This document shows positions 6,574 through 15,912 of a stretch of 64,000 nt of DNA, one piece after another. A model generated the notes under the pieces. It had not been told where the DNA came from and did no database searches. It saw nothing but the letters and a program-made list of their open reading frames with translations. The first letter of the stretch is position 1. Each line of letters begins with the position of its first letter. Origin of the DNA: an uncultured Psychrobacter sp. (GTDB lineage Bacteria > Pseudomonadota > Gammaproteobacteria > Pseudomonadales > Moraxellaceae); assembly GCF_947495825.1 (NCBI RefSeq), contig NZ_CANMAH010000006.1, forward strand, positions 62,001 to 126,000, in the 5' to 3' direction. A program made the position numbers and the translations under genes.

Positions 6574-9279
6574 CTATTGATTATCACCATCGTTCTCACT
6601 TTTGCGCTGTTTTTGTTTGTCTTTTTTCTTACGGCGTTTAGACTTACGTTTCTTATTGGCTTTCTTTTTAGATTCTTTGTCCTCAATCGGCTCGTCTGTA
6701 TCTTGATTTTCGTCCCATAACATCAATCGATGCAAGACTTTCCCAAATAAGGTGTTTTTACGATAACGACCTTTTTTATTCATCGTATCGATCGGCAGGC
6801 CTGTCATGAGTGTTAAGGCTTCACTAATCGTATGTACGCCATAAATAGAAAAGTCACCTGCCTTAACTGCGGCGATAATATCATCTCGCAGCATCAATTG
6901 GCTGACATTGGCCATTGGTATCACCACACCTTGTTGACCTGTCATGCCTTGCTCGCGACAAGCATCAAAAAAACCTGCAATTTTAGCATTAATGCCGCCG
7001 ACGGCTTGCACTTCACCTAACTGATTCATAGAGCCTGTAATAGCAAAGGCTTGATTGATAGGTACATCCGCTAAAGCTGATAGGAGCGCACAAGCTTCAC
7101 TGACTGTCGCACTATCGCCATCGATATGAGCGTAGCTTTGTTCAAAGGCTAGAGAAGCACTAAAATTTAGCACATGATGCTGACTAAACAGAGCTCGTAA
7201 GTAGCTGGTCATAATCAGCATACCTTTAGCATGTAAGCTGCCGCCCAAATCGACATCACGTTCGATATCGAGAATCTCGCCTGCCCCAAGGTTGGGTTGA
7301 ATCAAAGCAGTAAGACGTGCTGGCATGCCAAACTCACTATCAGCATAGCTGACGACAGTGAGAGCATTAACTTGACCGACAGCCTCACCTTGAGTATTGA
7401 TGAGCTGCTGACCGTTTTTTAGCTCGTCCCAGTATAGATCACGCAAGTAACCTGAGCGCTCATCCATGTCACTGATAGCTTGAGCGACATGACTGGCGTC
7501 GACAATGCTTTTTTCGCTCAGACGTGCATGACGGTTCGACTCATGTAATAGCTTGATGAGACGATCGCTGTGCAGGCTAAGACGGTCTTGATCTTCAGCT
7601 TGTAAGCTTAAATGCTCAAGAAGAGCCGCCTGGGCGCTATTATTAAAAGGATAAAGGTCGGCATAATCGATAATATCGGCCATTTTGGCGACCAACGCCA
7701 GCTCGTGCTCAGGTGTACGTGTGACATCGTCATGGAAGTCGGCACGAACTTTGAACACAGCATCAAACTCTGGCTCTAGCTCTAATAATTCATAATATAA
7801 ATCTGCTTCTCCAAGCAAAATTACTTTAACATCAAGATCGATTGGCATCGGCGCTAACGATAAACTGCCTGTTAAAGTGAGCATTTGCTCAAGGCTGGAT
7901 AGTTTAATTTTGCGTGATTGTAAAGCGCGTTTTAGACCTTGCCAAGCATAGGGGTGCTCGAGTACATGACTGGCTTCAAGGAGTAGGTAACCGCCATTTG
8001 CTCGGTGAAGTGCGCCTGCTCGTATCATACTGACATCAGTGGTTACTGTACCCAATTGAGTAATTTGCTCGACATGACCCAGCAAATTAAGATGAGTCGG
8101 TAAGTCTTCAAATATGACTGGTACGCCACTTTCAGGCTCATGACTCACCATGACATTGACAGCGTAACGGCTAGGGGTGGTTGCTAGTACAGCAGGAATA
8201 AACTCTTCGTCATCGCCATTAACGATACGCTCTACATGAGTCACCATATCAGCGAATATCGCATCAAGATAACTCACAACATCTGGCAGCTTAACGAACT
8301 GCTCTTGTATGGGAGCAAACAGGGGTTGTAACGCACGGTGGGCAATACTACGATGTAGCGCTTCTATTGCGTCATTTGCCTCATCCTCTAGCCTTTCTAA
8401 AGCGATGGTAAGCTGGCTAAGACGCTTTTGCATGTGATTTTTGTGTGCAAAGCCATTTAGCTCAGACTCATAGTCACTTTGTGTCGCAGCGTTTGTTGGC
8501 TCAGTCGTATCAGTGAATACAGGTTTGGGGGTGGTAGAAGTCGCTTTATCATTTTCCTCTATGGGCAATTGACTTGGATGCACAAACATCGCTTTATTAT
8601 CAAATGAGCGAAACGTCAATGCCAAGTCGTATTGTTTGCCTTCAGCATTTAGGGCGTCGTAAGCAAGGCTCTCTTTTTGATGCGTGTCATTTTTGATCGC
8701 TTCGATCTTGCTTTGATACTGGTCACTACGAAAACGTTGACTGAGGCGTTTTTTTGCCTGTGTCCATAAGTCGCTAACTTGCTGTTGTAACAATATTGCT
8801 TGCCCAGCAGGCAATCGTATCGCTAAAGGTGTGCGAGGATCGGTAAAGTTGTGCACATAGACCCAGTCATCTGGCGTCGGTGCATCCATAGCGATGTGCT
8901 TTAAGAAACGGCTAATAATGGTACGTTTGCCAAGTCCATTTTCACCAGCGGCAAAGACGTGATAGCCACTGGCCTTTATATCAAGTGCAGTGTGCAATGC
9001 TTTGAGTGCGCGCTTTTGCCCAAAACCAATATCTAAGTCAGGCGCAGTACGGGTGTCAGTAGGCAAGATATCAGTAGCACTATAACGCTTCAATTGGTTA
9101 GCGGCGATAAGACAGCGCTGATTAACCGCTCTAAATATCGGATGGGGCGATGAGGCATCTTGTTTTTCTTCTGTATTTTTTACTTTTGCTAATATAGGGT
9201 CTGTCACAACAGTAGTTGTCGTCATCAATTCATTATCATCCGAAGGTTGCGTTGTACAGGCAGTAGGCTGTTCAGTCAT
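6574..9279 (-). CDS. Lon-like ATP-dependent protease (AAA plus S16 peptidase)
   Basis: A 901-residue protein of the YcbZ/LonB-like family, cytoplasmic. A divergent Walker A, GENGLGKRT, is at about residues 112-120. A long alpha-helical insert follows. The AAA part contains NGGYLLLEASHVL and the sensor region DLDVKVILLGE. The C-terminal Lon protease domain has DGDSAT (catalytic Ser near 717) and GGINAKIAGFF (catalytic Lys near 762), the Ser-Lys dyad. After this, about 32 residues form a very basic tail rich in KKK/KRK/RRKKK. Start choice is weak; an ATG at 9225 is an alternative. It is flanked by the WYL regulator and divergent rsmG and appears to be a single-gene unit. Confidence 0.88.
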   Translation of the reverse strand: MTEQPTACTTQPSDDNELMTTTTVVTDPILAKVKNTEEKQDASSPHPIFRAVNQRCLIAANQLKRYSATDILPTDTRTAPDLDIGFGQKRALKALHTALDIKASGYHVFAAGENGLGKRTIISRFLKHIAMDAPTPDDWVYVHNFTDPRTPLAIRLPAGQAILLQQQVSDLWTQAKKRLSQRFRSDQYQSKIEAIKNDTHQKESLAYDALNAEGKQYDLALTFRSFDNKAMFVHPSQLPIEENDKATSTTPKPVFTDTTEPTNAATQSDYESELNGFAHKNHMQKRLSQLTIALERLEDEANDAIEALHRSIAHRALQPLFAPIQEQFVKLPDVVSYLDAIFADMVTHVERIVNGDDEEFIPAVLATTPSRYAVNVMVSHEPESGVPVIFEDLPTHLNLLGHVEQITQLGTVTTDVSMIRAGALHRANGGYLLLEASHVLEHPYAWQGLKRALQSRKIKLSSLEQMLTLTGSLSLAPMPIDLDVKVILLGEADLYYELLELEPEFDAVFKVRADFHDDVTRTPEHELALVAKMADIIDYADLYPFNNSAQAALLEHLSLQAEDQDRLSLHSDRLIKLLHESNRHARLSEKSIVDASHVAQAISDMDERSGYLRDLYWDELKNGQQLINTQGEAVGQVNALTVVSYADSEFGMPARLTALIQPNLGAGEILDIERDVDLGGSLHAKGMLIMTSYLRALFSQHHVLNFSASLAFEQSYAHIDGDSATVSEACALLSALADVPINQAFAITGSMNQLGEVQAVGGINAKIAGFFDACREQGMTGQQGVVIPMANVSQLMLRDDIIAAVKAGDFSIYGVHTISEALTLMTGLPIDTMNKKGRYRKNTLFGKVLHRLMLWDENQDTDEPIEDKESKKKANKKRKSKRRKKKDKQKQRKSENDGDNQ

Positions 9280-9587
9280 AGGCGTATGGTCAGTCGTTGT
9301 ATAAGAATTTATAAGGTGAAAGGGATAAGTTGTAATAGCGACATCTTACAAGATGTCTTGATATTTTAAATCGGTCATTGACGTCAATTTTGTATCATGC
9401 AAATACAGGTCATAGTACCAGTAACAATAAAAAAGTAATCCTATCTAAGGATATAAAAATAAATAACGGTCTAATCCTAGCGCCGATAGTATAAGATGAT
9501 GGACATTAGCGCAATCTGCAACTATTCAATATGTAACCTGCATGATAAAATAAAAGGTTCACATGCCAAAACTGGATGATTCGTCGT
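9280..9587. other. Divergent intergenic region between the Lon-like gene and rsmG
   Basis: About 300 bases that must hold both divergent promoters. I see AT-rich stretches (9400-9480) but no clear paired -35/-10, no DnaA boxes and no hairpin with a T-run. An ATG-initiated minus-strand ORF crossing 9506-9694 overlaps rsmG and has no protein-like features. Confidence 0.5.
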
Positions 9588-10304
9588 ATGTCAGCTTCTG
9601 TCAAAACTTCTCTGCCTTCTACTAGCGTAGACAATATCAGTATAGATGCTACTGGTTTTACAAAACTTGGTAAGCAGTTACCGATGCTGGCCAATATCTT
9701 GGCTCAAGCAGTGCAAGAGCTTGATCTAACGTTGAGCCAAACGCAGCAGCGCACGTTATTATTGTACTTAGATCAGCTTTTATTATGGAATAAAGCGTAT
9801 AATCTGACCGCGATTACTGATCCGGTAGAAGCCTTAATTAAGCATGTCATTGATTGTTTGGCTATTATACCGCATTTGCCACCAGGTGCACTGCTAGATA
9901 TCGGTACAGGAGCGGGGTTGCCTGCGGTTATTATTGCGATTTGTCAGCCTGAACGCTCGTGTACTGCACTCGATAGTAACCAGAAAAAAATTCGTTTTAT
10001 TAAGCAAATCAGTAGTGAGCTTGGTTTGAATAATGTACAACCAATTGCTGCACGTATTGAAGCCCATGAAGCTACTTATGAAGTGGTCACCTCTAGAGCA
10101 TTTGCAAGCTTAACAGACTTTGTTGAAGTGGCGCAGCCGCGATTGGCGAATGGTGGTCGATTGTGCGCTATGAAAGGTAAAATACCAACGGATGATGAGC
10201 TACAAGTTTTAAAAGAAGAATGGCACATCAAAACCATTATTCTTGAAGTGCCACGTTTGCATGATAGTCGTCATTTGATTGAATTATCTGCCAAAAATGT
10301 CTAA
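9588..10304 (+). CDS. rsmG: 16S rRNA (guanine527-N7)-methyltransferase
   Basis: RsmG (GidB) adds a methyl group to N7 of G527 in 16S rRNA using SAM; loss gives low-level streptomycin resistance. The 238 residues match the family. Visible motifs are LWNKAYNLTAITDP, the SAM-binding loop LLDIGTGAGLPAVIIA, ALDSNQKKIRFI, and SRAFASLTDFVE with MKGKIP. An upstream in-frame ATG at 9576 is possible; the start at 9588 is preferred weakly because CTGGATGA sits at ribosome-site distance. It is followed by parA and parB, the usual gammaproteobacterial order, although mnmG is absent upstream. Confidence 0.93.
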   Translation: MSASVKTSLPSTSVDNISIDATGFTKLGKQLPMLANILAQAVQELDLTLSQTQQRTLLLYLDQLLLWNKAYNLTAITDPVEALIKHVIDCLAIIPHLPPGALLDIGTGAGLPAVIIAICQPERSCTALDSNQKKIRFIKQISSELGLNNVQPIAARIEAHEATYEVVTSRAFASLTDFVEVAQPRLANGGRLCAMKGKIPTDDELQVLKEEWHIKTIILEVPRLHDSRHLIELSAKNV

Positions 10305-10535
10305 GCTATGGGCACATTAGTAGCTATGAAACATTTGACGTAGCCAGTTAGGTTTAGATTTAGCATAATGATTAAAGCGTAAGACCCTAATTTTATAAGG
10401 CTTTCTAGCATTGATTTTTATAGCCTATAATAAAATTATGAACAGATTGTTTGTGAAGTATGATAATAAAAATGCAAAGTTAAAGACTGTTAGAGCAAAA
10501 ACAAGCAACAGACCTTAATCAAATTGAGTAAGTGT

Positions 10536-11315
10536 ATGGAAATCATAGCAATTGCAAATCAAAAGGGTGGCGTTGGCAAAACGACAACGGCAGTAAACCT
10601 GACTGCCAGTTTGGCGGCAAAGCGTAAACGCGTACTGCTAATTGATTTGGATCCACAAGGCAATGCTACTAGTGGTACTGGTATAGATAAAAACGATTTA
10701 GAGTTGACAATAGCAGACGTCCTACTTGATGATGTGTCACTACAAGATGCTACTGTTATGAGCCCAGCAGGTTTTGATGTGATCGGTGCTAACCGTGAGT
10801 TGGCAGGTATGGACGTCACGTTAATGGGACAAACCAACAGTCATGAGCTGTTACAGACTGCAATGACTAACTTAATAAATGCCCAATCTGGCTCTGAAGA
10901 AGGGCCCTACGATTATGTCGTTATGGATTGTGCCCCAAGTTTAAACCTGTTGACGATCAACGCTTTGGTAGCGACCGATGGCGTCATTATTCCAATGCAA
11001 TGTGAGTATTATGCATTAGAAGGTTTGGCTGATTTATCCCAAACGATTGAACGCCTAACTGAGCTTAACCCCAAATTATATATTCGAGGGGTGGTAAGAA
11101 CGTTGTTCGATGCACGCAATACGTTAGCGCGTGATGTGTCGGCCGAACTTGAAGCTCACTTTGGCGATATTATGTACAAAACTCATATTCCAAGAAACAT
11201 TCGCTTGGCTGAAGCACCTGCGCATGGACTACCAGTGATTGCCTATGAGCGATGGTCAAAAGGGGCGCGCGCGTATCAAAAACTGGCAGCTGAAGTGATC
11301 AAACAAAGCCGTTAG
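10536..11315 (+). CDS. parA: Chromosome partitioning ATPase ParA (Soj)
   Basis: A 259-residue MinD/ParA-type ATPase that binds the nucleoid and, with ParB bound at parS, moves chromosome origins apart. The deviant Walker A KGGVGKTT lies near residues 10-17, followed by LLIDLDPQGNAT, DYVVMDCAPSLN (Walker B), and PMQCEYYALEGL. The start at the ATG of MEIIAIANQKGG is preferred because it matches the family N-terminus. A TTG at 10524 is an upstream in-frame alternative. It is followed by parB after about 135 bases. A TATAAT box at 10426-10431 lies upstream without a convincing -35. Confidence 0.95.
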   Translation: MEIIAIANQKGGVGKTTTAVNLTASLAAKRKRVLLIDLDPQGNATSGTGIDKNDLELTIADVLLDDVSLQDATVMSPAGFDVIGANRELAGMDVTLMGQTNSHELLQTAMTNLINAQSGSEEGPYDYVVMDCAPSLNLLTINALVATDGVIIPMQCEYYALEGLADLSQTIERLTELNPKLYIRGVVRTLFDARNTLARDVSAELEAHFGDIMYKTHIPRNIRLAEAPAHGLPVIAYERWSKGARAYQKLAAEVIKQSR

Positions 11316-11450
11316 TAGAGGCTAACATTAAGAAGATATAGCAAACGTAATCATCAGCTGGCTGGGCGATAAAGTACTAAGTCGCATATTTATCAGTGAG
11401 CATTTATTAATAATCATTTGGCTTTATTTAGCGTTAGAGGATAGGTAATC

Positions 11451-12599
11451 ATGGCGAAAAAACGAGGATTGGCTGCCAATCGAGGTTTAGATGCCTTATT
11501 AGGATCAATCAAAAAAGAAAAGCAAATTACCGCCTCTGCTTTACAAGACGATACCGTTATACATGATGGTGACGAAACGGTCGCTGCTACTTCTATTGCT
11601 CAGATGCCAGAATCATCTGCTACCCCAAGCAAAGCTCAGACGACAAAAAATGATAAAAAAGTAGCTACAGACACAAATGAGCGTACAGCGCCGCGTACTA
11701 CCCGCAGCAATACAAAAGCTCGTCATTACCCCAAAAAGAACACTAGAACCACAAGTGACGCAACAGACAACAGTATCACTGAAGATCAAATCAGTTTGGT
11801 GCAAATTGCAGTGACTCAATTGCAAGCAGGTAAATATCAACCGCGTCGCGATATGAGCGAAACGGCGTTAGCAGAGCTTGCATCTTCGATCGAGCAACAT
11901 GGAGTGATGCAGCCAATTGTCATCCGGCCGTTGCTTGCAAATGAGGACAAAAGTACAGTCGATGTGACTCACGAAATCATCGCAGGCGAGCGTCGTTGGC
12001 GTGCAGCAAAAATGGCAGGTAAACCAGTCATTCCAGCGATTGAACGCGCTTTATCTGATGAACTGGCAATTGCACTTGCATTAATTGAGAATATTCAGCG
12101 CGAAGATTTGTCAGTTATCGAGCAAGCAGCAGCATTACAGCGCTTTCACACTGAATTTGGCATGAGTCATGCAATGATTGCAGATGTGGTAGGCAAAGCG
12201 CGAACGACTGTATCGAATTTACTACGTCTTAATCAGTTGCATGACGCGGTAAAAGATCATCTGGCAAATAACGCTTTAGACATGGGACATGCGCGCACAC
12301 TATTGGCGTTATCCTCTGAGCAGCAGCCTATCATTGCACAAAAAATTATTGATGGTGGGATGACTGTAAGAGAAGCTGAAAAGCTGGTCAAGTCAATCTT
12401 AAATCCTGTATCTAAAGCCGATCGTACTGAAAAAACACAGTCTCACGATGCTGAGCGTTTAACGCAGCACCTAACAGATATGCTAGGGGCGGAAGTAAAA
12501 CTTAAGCATAAAAAAGATGGTCAGGGTAGTGTAGAGATATTTTTTCACAATCAAGATGAGCTTGCAGCGTTAATCAAACAGCTAGAAACGCAGCGCTAA
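11451..12599 (+). CDS. parB: Chromosome partitioning protein ParB (Spo0J)
   Basis: A 382-residue parS-binding CTPase clamp. The start MAKKRGLAANRGLDALLGS is the conserved segment that stimulates ParA. A long linker rich in Thr/Lys/Asp/Ser (residues about 25-115) follows and is longer than in Pseudomonas or Caulobacter ParB. The N-terminal domain has LQAGKYQPRRDM, HGVMQPIVIRPL and GERRWRAAKMAG (CTP-binding box). The helix-turn-helix is in MSHAMIADVVGKARTTVSNLLRL. The end is a short dimerisation domain. GAGGA lies upstream of the ATG. No good parS was found near the gene. Confidence 0.95.
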   Translation: MAKKRGLAANRGLDALLGSIKKEKQITASALQDDTVIHDGDETVAATSIAQMPESSATPSKAQTTKNDKKVATDTNERTAPRTTRSNTKARHYPKKNTRTTSDATDNSITEDQISLVQIAVTQLQAGKYQPRRDMSETALAELASSIEQHGVMQPIVIRPLLANEDKSTVDVTHEIIAGERRWRAAKMAGKPVIPAIERALSDELAIALALIENIQREDLSVIEQAAALQRFHTEFGMSHAMIADVVGKARTTVSNLLRLNQLHDAVKDHLANNALDMGHARTLLALSSEQQPIIAQKIIDGGMTVREAEKLVKSILNPVSKADRTEKTQSHDAERLTQHLTDMLGAEVKLKHKKDGQGSVEIFFHNQDELAALIKQLETQR

Positions 12600-12640
12600 T
12601 GCACTTATTTAAACTGACGTACTAAAGACAATATACTTAA

Positions 12641-12671
12641 TCAGCATGTAAGTATTTTACTTACATACTGA
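12641..12671. repeat. Long inverted repeat between parB and exbB
   Basis: The arms 12641-12654 and 12658-12671 are 14 bases each, with one mismatch and a 3-base loop; the inner nine pairs (ATGTAAGTA/TACTTACAT) are perfect. There is no T-run after it, so it is not an ordinary terminator. It could be an operator, an RNA processing hairpin, or part of the exbB leader. Confidence 0.7.
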
Positions 12672-12743
12672 GCTAGAAATGACTTTCATTACATAATGGT
12701 CGCAAGCTTTTGGACAGGTTAAACGGTATACAAGAGAGTCATT

Positions 12744-13478
12744 ATGTGGGAATTGGTAAAAGCAGGTGGTTGGTTGATGATGCCAATCGTCATATGTTCG
12801 ATAGTTGCACTTATCATTATCATTGAGCGCAGTAGTACGCTACAGTTTAGTAAAATCGTACCTGGCAGATTACGTGAACAACTAATAACGCGCCTACGTG
12901 AAAATGGCGATATTGGTCGCACTCAGCTAATGAATGTTAAAGAAAGAACCCCATTGGGTGATATCTTAGCGACAGGATTGGTATATCGTCAGTATGGTCT
13001 AGACTCAATGACTATGCACATGCAAAATAGAGCCAGTGTACAGATACATCAGCTCGAAAAAAACATCAATATGCTCGGTACCATAGGAGCAATTGCTCCA
13101 CTACTTGGTCTATTGGGTACTGTGCTGGGCATCATATCTTCATTCTTAGCCATTACAGATGGAGCAATGCAGGATCCTACTTTGCTGGCAGCCGGTGTCT
13201 CGCAAGCTTTAATTACGACGGCGGCTGGTATGGTCGTTGCGATACCAGCGCTCGTCGCTTATCGCTATTTTCAGCGCCGGATTGTAGACATTAATGCTAG
13301 GTTTGAGACTGAGGCTGGACTTATGATTCAAGAGCTTTATGACTATCAGTTATTGGCTGATGCGCATTTATCACTCAACAAACCGTTCGCTGCGATGGTA
13401 GAAAGTCGGCATACAGACGATGAGCAGTTAGGTGCTACATCGGGGTTTGATACTGAAAATACGCACCAACCTGCATAG
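12744..13478 (+). CDS. exbB: ExbB-like proton channel subunit (MotA/TolQ/ExbB family)
   Basis: An inner-membrane proton channel subunit that energises outer-membrane machinery together with ExbD. The 244 residues include three membrane helices: about 10-28 (WLMMPIVICSIVALIIII), about 112-138 and about 158-180. The family motif is in LGTIGAIAPLLGLLGTVLGI and GVSQALITTAAGM. GAGAG precedes the ATG. exbD follows 50 bases downstream, then msbA-lpxK-kdsB. No tonB is linked, so whether it serves TonB or another partner cannot be decided from the sequence. Confidence 0.88.
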   Translation: MWELVKAGGWLMMPIVICSIVALIIIIERSSTLQFSKIVPGRLREQLITRLRENGDIGRTQLMNVKERTPLGDILATGLVYRQYGLDSMTMHMQNRASVQIHQLEKNINMLGTIGAIAPLLGLLGTVLGIISSFLAITDGAMQDPTLLAAGVSQALITTAAGMVVAIPALVAYRYFQRRIVDINARFETEAGLMIQELYDYQLLADAHLSLNKPFAAMVESRHTDDEQLGATSGFDTENTHQPA

Positions 13479-13528
13479 AAGATACTTGCGTTTTCGCCTT
13501 CTAGCCTTACGTCATCAGAGAATTAGCC

Positions 13529-13960
13529 ATGCGTTTTAGAAAGCCTACCGTCGAACCATTAGAAATCAACTTAACACCCATGATTGACTGCTTACTGTTT
13601 TTGATCGTGTTTTTGTTATTAGCAACATCATTTAACCACTTCAGCCGCTTAAATATAGTTTTGCCTGAAGCGGAAGGTGTCGCACTTGTTGAGCAAACCA
13701 ATAGTATTGAGGTGGCTGTACAAGAAGATGGTAGTTATATGGTCAACGGTATGAGCCTTGCTAACAATAGTGAGGCTGAGCTGACCAATATGTTGCAACA
13801 AGAAGCAGGCAGTGAGCGCGATATCTTGTTTGTTATCGCTGCCGATGCCAACGCTACCCATCAATCTGTGGTAAAAGTGATGGATATTGCGGGCAAATTG
13901 GGCTTTTTGAATTTAAATATCAGTACCGTCATGCCGCTCGGCCAAACACTGCCGCAGTAG
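13529..13960 (+). CDS. exbD: ExbD/TolR-family biopolymer transport protein
   Basis: The partner of the upstream ExbB-like channel. The 143 residues have a short cytoplasmic N-terminus ending in INLTPMIDC, one membrane helix (about 19-38, LLFLIVFLLLATSF) and a periplasmic domain. The Asp in PMID is the proton-carrying residue of the family. The periplasmic part has the FVIAADANATHQSVVKVMD pattern (an ExbD/TolR fold). Order exbB-exbD-msbA-lpxK is conserved in several gammaproteobacteria. Confidence 0.9.
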   Translation: MRFRKPTVEPLEINLTPMIDCLLFLIVFLLLATSFNHFSRLNIVLPEAEGVALVEQTNSIEVAVQEDGSYMVNGMSLANNSEAELTNMLQQEAGSERDILFVIAADANATHQSVVKVMDIAGKLGFLNLNISTVMPLGQTLPQ

Positions 13961-14084
13961 ACAGAGGTAAGCTATCTATTTTCTCATTATTACATCTGCA
14001 TTCTTTTGTATATAATGACGCTGCCAATACTACGAAGCTACGAATGTCACAAACCCATCTACCAATATTTGACCCGAGGCTTTT

Positions 14085-15863
14085 ATGAGTCAATCTGACG
14101 TAACTAAAACCTCTGCCAATCTTAAGCTTGCCCAGCCATTGACTCCGCCTAAGCATAAGACGCTGCTACGTTTGTTAAGATATTTAAAACCATACTGGTG
14201 GGCGCTTCTTTTAACAGTGTTAGGCTTTGCTATTAATGCGGCAACAGAGATCTGGATTGCCAAACTATTACAATATATCACCGATGCTATTAATCAAAAC
14301 GATCAGGCAAAGCAAAATTGGTTTCCTGCTTTAATTATTGGGCTGTTCTTTGTGCGCGGTGTTGGTAGCTTTTTAGGTAACTATTATTCTGCGTTAGTCT
14401 CACGAAATCTGGTTTATGAGCTACGGGTTCAAGTGTTTAATAAGTTATTACGCTTGCCAAGCTCTTTTTATCTGGCCAATCCTGCAGGAACCATCTCTTC
14501 CAAACTAATATTTGATGTCGAACAAGTAACGGCTGCTAGTACCGATTCTATGAAGACTGTGTTGCGCGATGGTTTGACAGTCGTCGCTTTGATTGGTTTT
14601 TTGCTTTATAGCAATTGGCGCTTGACGTTGATTCTATTTTTGGTATTACCACCGATCTTATGGTTGATTCGTTTTGCCTCTAAACGTTACCTAAAGCTGT
14701 CCAAAGGTATCCAAGAAACCATGGGTGATGTGAGTCACATCACTAACGAGGTAATTGGCGGTTATCAAGTAGTAAAAAACTATGGCGGGCAAGCTTACGA
14801 GGCTGAACGCTTTAACATCACATCAAAAAAAAATCTGCGTCAAGGCATGAAAGTGGTCGTCACTAATAGCATCAATACTCCAGCGGTACAGCTATTAATG
14901 GCAATGGCGATGTCTGTGGTAGTATGGCTTGCTCTGCGTCCATCGGTGATTGACAATATCTCAGCAGGTGAGTTTATATCTTACATTGCAGCAGCAGGTC
15001 TTCTGAGTAAACCTGTACGCTCATTGACCGATGTCAACCAAAAACTGCAAAAAGGTATCGCTGCTGGTGAGTCTATATTTGCATTACTTGATGAGCCTGA
15101 AGAGCGCGATACTGGTACGCTTAGTCCGTCACTATCAGGTGAGATTCAATTGGATCACGTCAGCTTAATCTATCCTGATTCAACTGTCGCGTTGCAGGAT
15201 TTTAGCTTGAATGTACGAGCAGGTGAGACTGTCGCATTGGTTGGTCGTAGCGGTGCTGGCAAGTCATCATTAGTCAATTTGCTAACGCGTACCTTAGCCA
15301 CGACTTCAGGGCAGATTACGATGGACGGTATGCCTATTGAAGACATTACTTTAGAGAGCCTGCGTGCGCAAATTGCCATGGTTAATCAACAAGTGGTGTT
15401 ATTTAATACCTCTGTTTTTAATAACATCGCCTATGGTAGTTTAGCGACCAAGTCGCAGGCTGAGGTTGAAGCTGCTGCTAAAGATGCCTTTGCTCATGAC
15501 TTTATTATGAAAATGCCGCAAGGTTATCAAAGTCAGATTGGAGCAGAAGGCTTGCAGTTGTCTGGTGGACAACGCCAGCGCCTATCGATAGCACGAGCTC
15601 TGCTAAAAGACGCGCCAATTTTAATATTAGACGAGGCGACCAGTGCGCTTGATAATGAGTCAGAGTATTTTATTCAGCAAGCGCTCGACAATGTAATGAA
15701 AGATCGTACTACTTTAGTCATTGCGCATCGTCTCACAACGATTGAGTCAGCAGATCGTATTGCCGTGATGGACGGCGGACGCATCGTTGAGATTGGTACC
15801 CATAATGAGCTTATGCAAAAGCAAGGTTATTATGCGCAAATGTATGATCGGGATTTTGAGTGA
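14085..15863 (+). CDS. msbA: Lipid A export ABC transporter MsbA
   Basis: A homodimeric flippase that moves lipid A-core from the inner to the outer leaflet of the inner membrane. The 592 residues have an N-terminal ABC exporter membrane domain (six helices, about 35-320) and a C-terminal nucleotide-binding domain. This has Walker A VGRSGAGKSS (near 386), signature LSGGQRQRLS, Walker B ILILDEATSALD and the H-loop IAHRLTT. The start follows GAGG at a good distance. It is followed by lpxK after 49 bases, as in many gammaproteobacteria, so lipid A synthesis and export are coupled here. Confidence 0.96.
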   Translation: MSQSDVTKTSANLKLAQPLTPPKHKTLLRLLRYLKPYWWALLLTVLGFAINAATEIWIAKLLQYITDAINQNDQAKQNWFPALIIGLFFVRGVGSFLGNYYSALVSRNLVYELRVQVFNKLLRLPSSFYLANPAGTISSKLIFDVEQVTAASTDSMKTVLRDGLTVVALIGFLLYSNWRLTLILFLVLPPILWLIRFASKRYLKLSKGIQETMGDVSHITNEVIGGYQVVKNYGGQAYEAERFNITSKKNLRQGMKVVVTNSINTPAVQLLMAMAMSVVVWLALRPSVIDNISAGEFISYIAAAGLLSKPVRSLTDVNQKLQKGIAAGESIFALLDEPEERDTGTLSPSLSGEIQLDHVSLIYPDSTVALQDFSLNVRAGETVALVGRSGAGKSSLVNLLTRTLATTSGQITMDGMPIEDITLESLRAQIAMVNQQVVLFNTSVFNNIAYGSLATKSQAEVEAAAKDAFAHDFIMKMPQGYQSQIGAEGLQLSGGQRQRLSIARALLKDAPILILDEATSALDNESEYFIQQALDNVMKDRTTLVIAHRLTTIESADRIAVMDGGRIVEIGTHNELMQKQGYYAQMYDRDFE

Positions 15864-15912
15864 TAACAGTTTGAATTACAAATTACGGGCAAAACTGGAT
15901 GGATGCTAAATA

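Noticed and set aside
9506..9694. Minus-strand 62-residue ORF crossing the rsmG start
   Set aside because: Overlaps the conserved start of RsmG, has no ribosome site and no recognisable domain.
9280..10535. Chromosomal replication origin near rsmG-parA
   Set aside because: No cluster of TTATNCACA DnaA boxes and no dnaA, rpmH or mnmG in the window.
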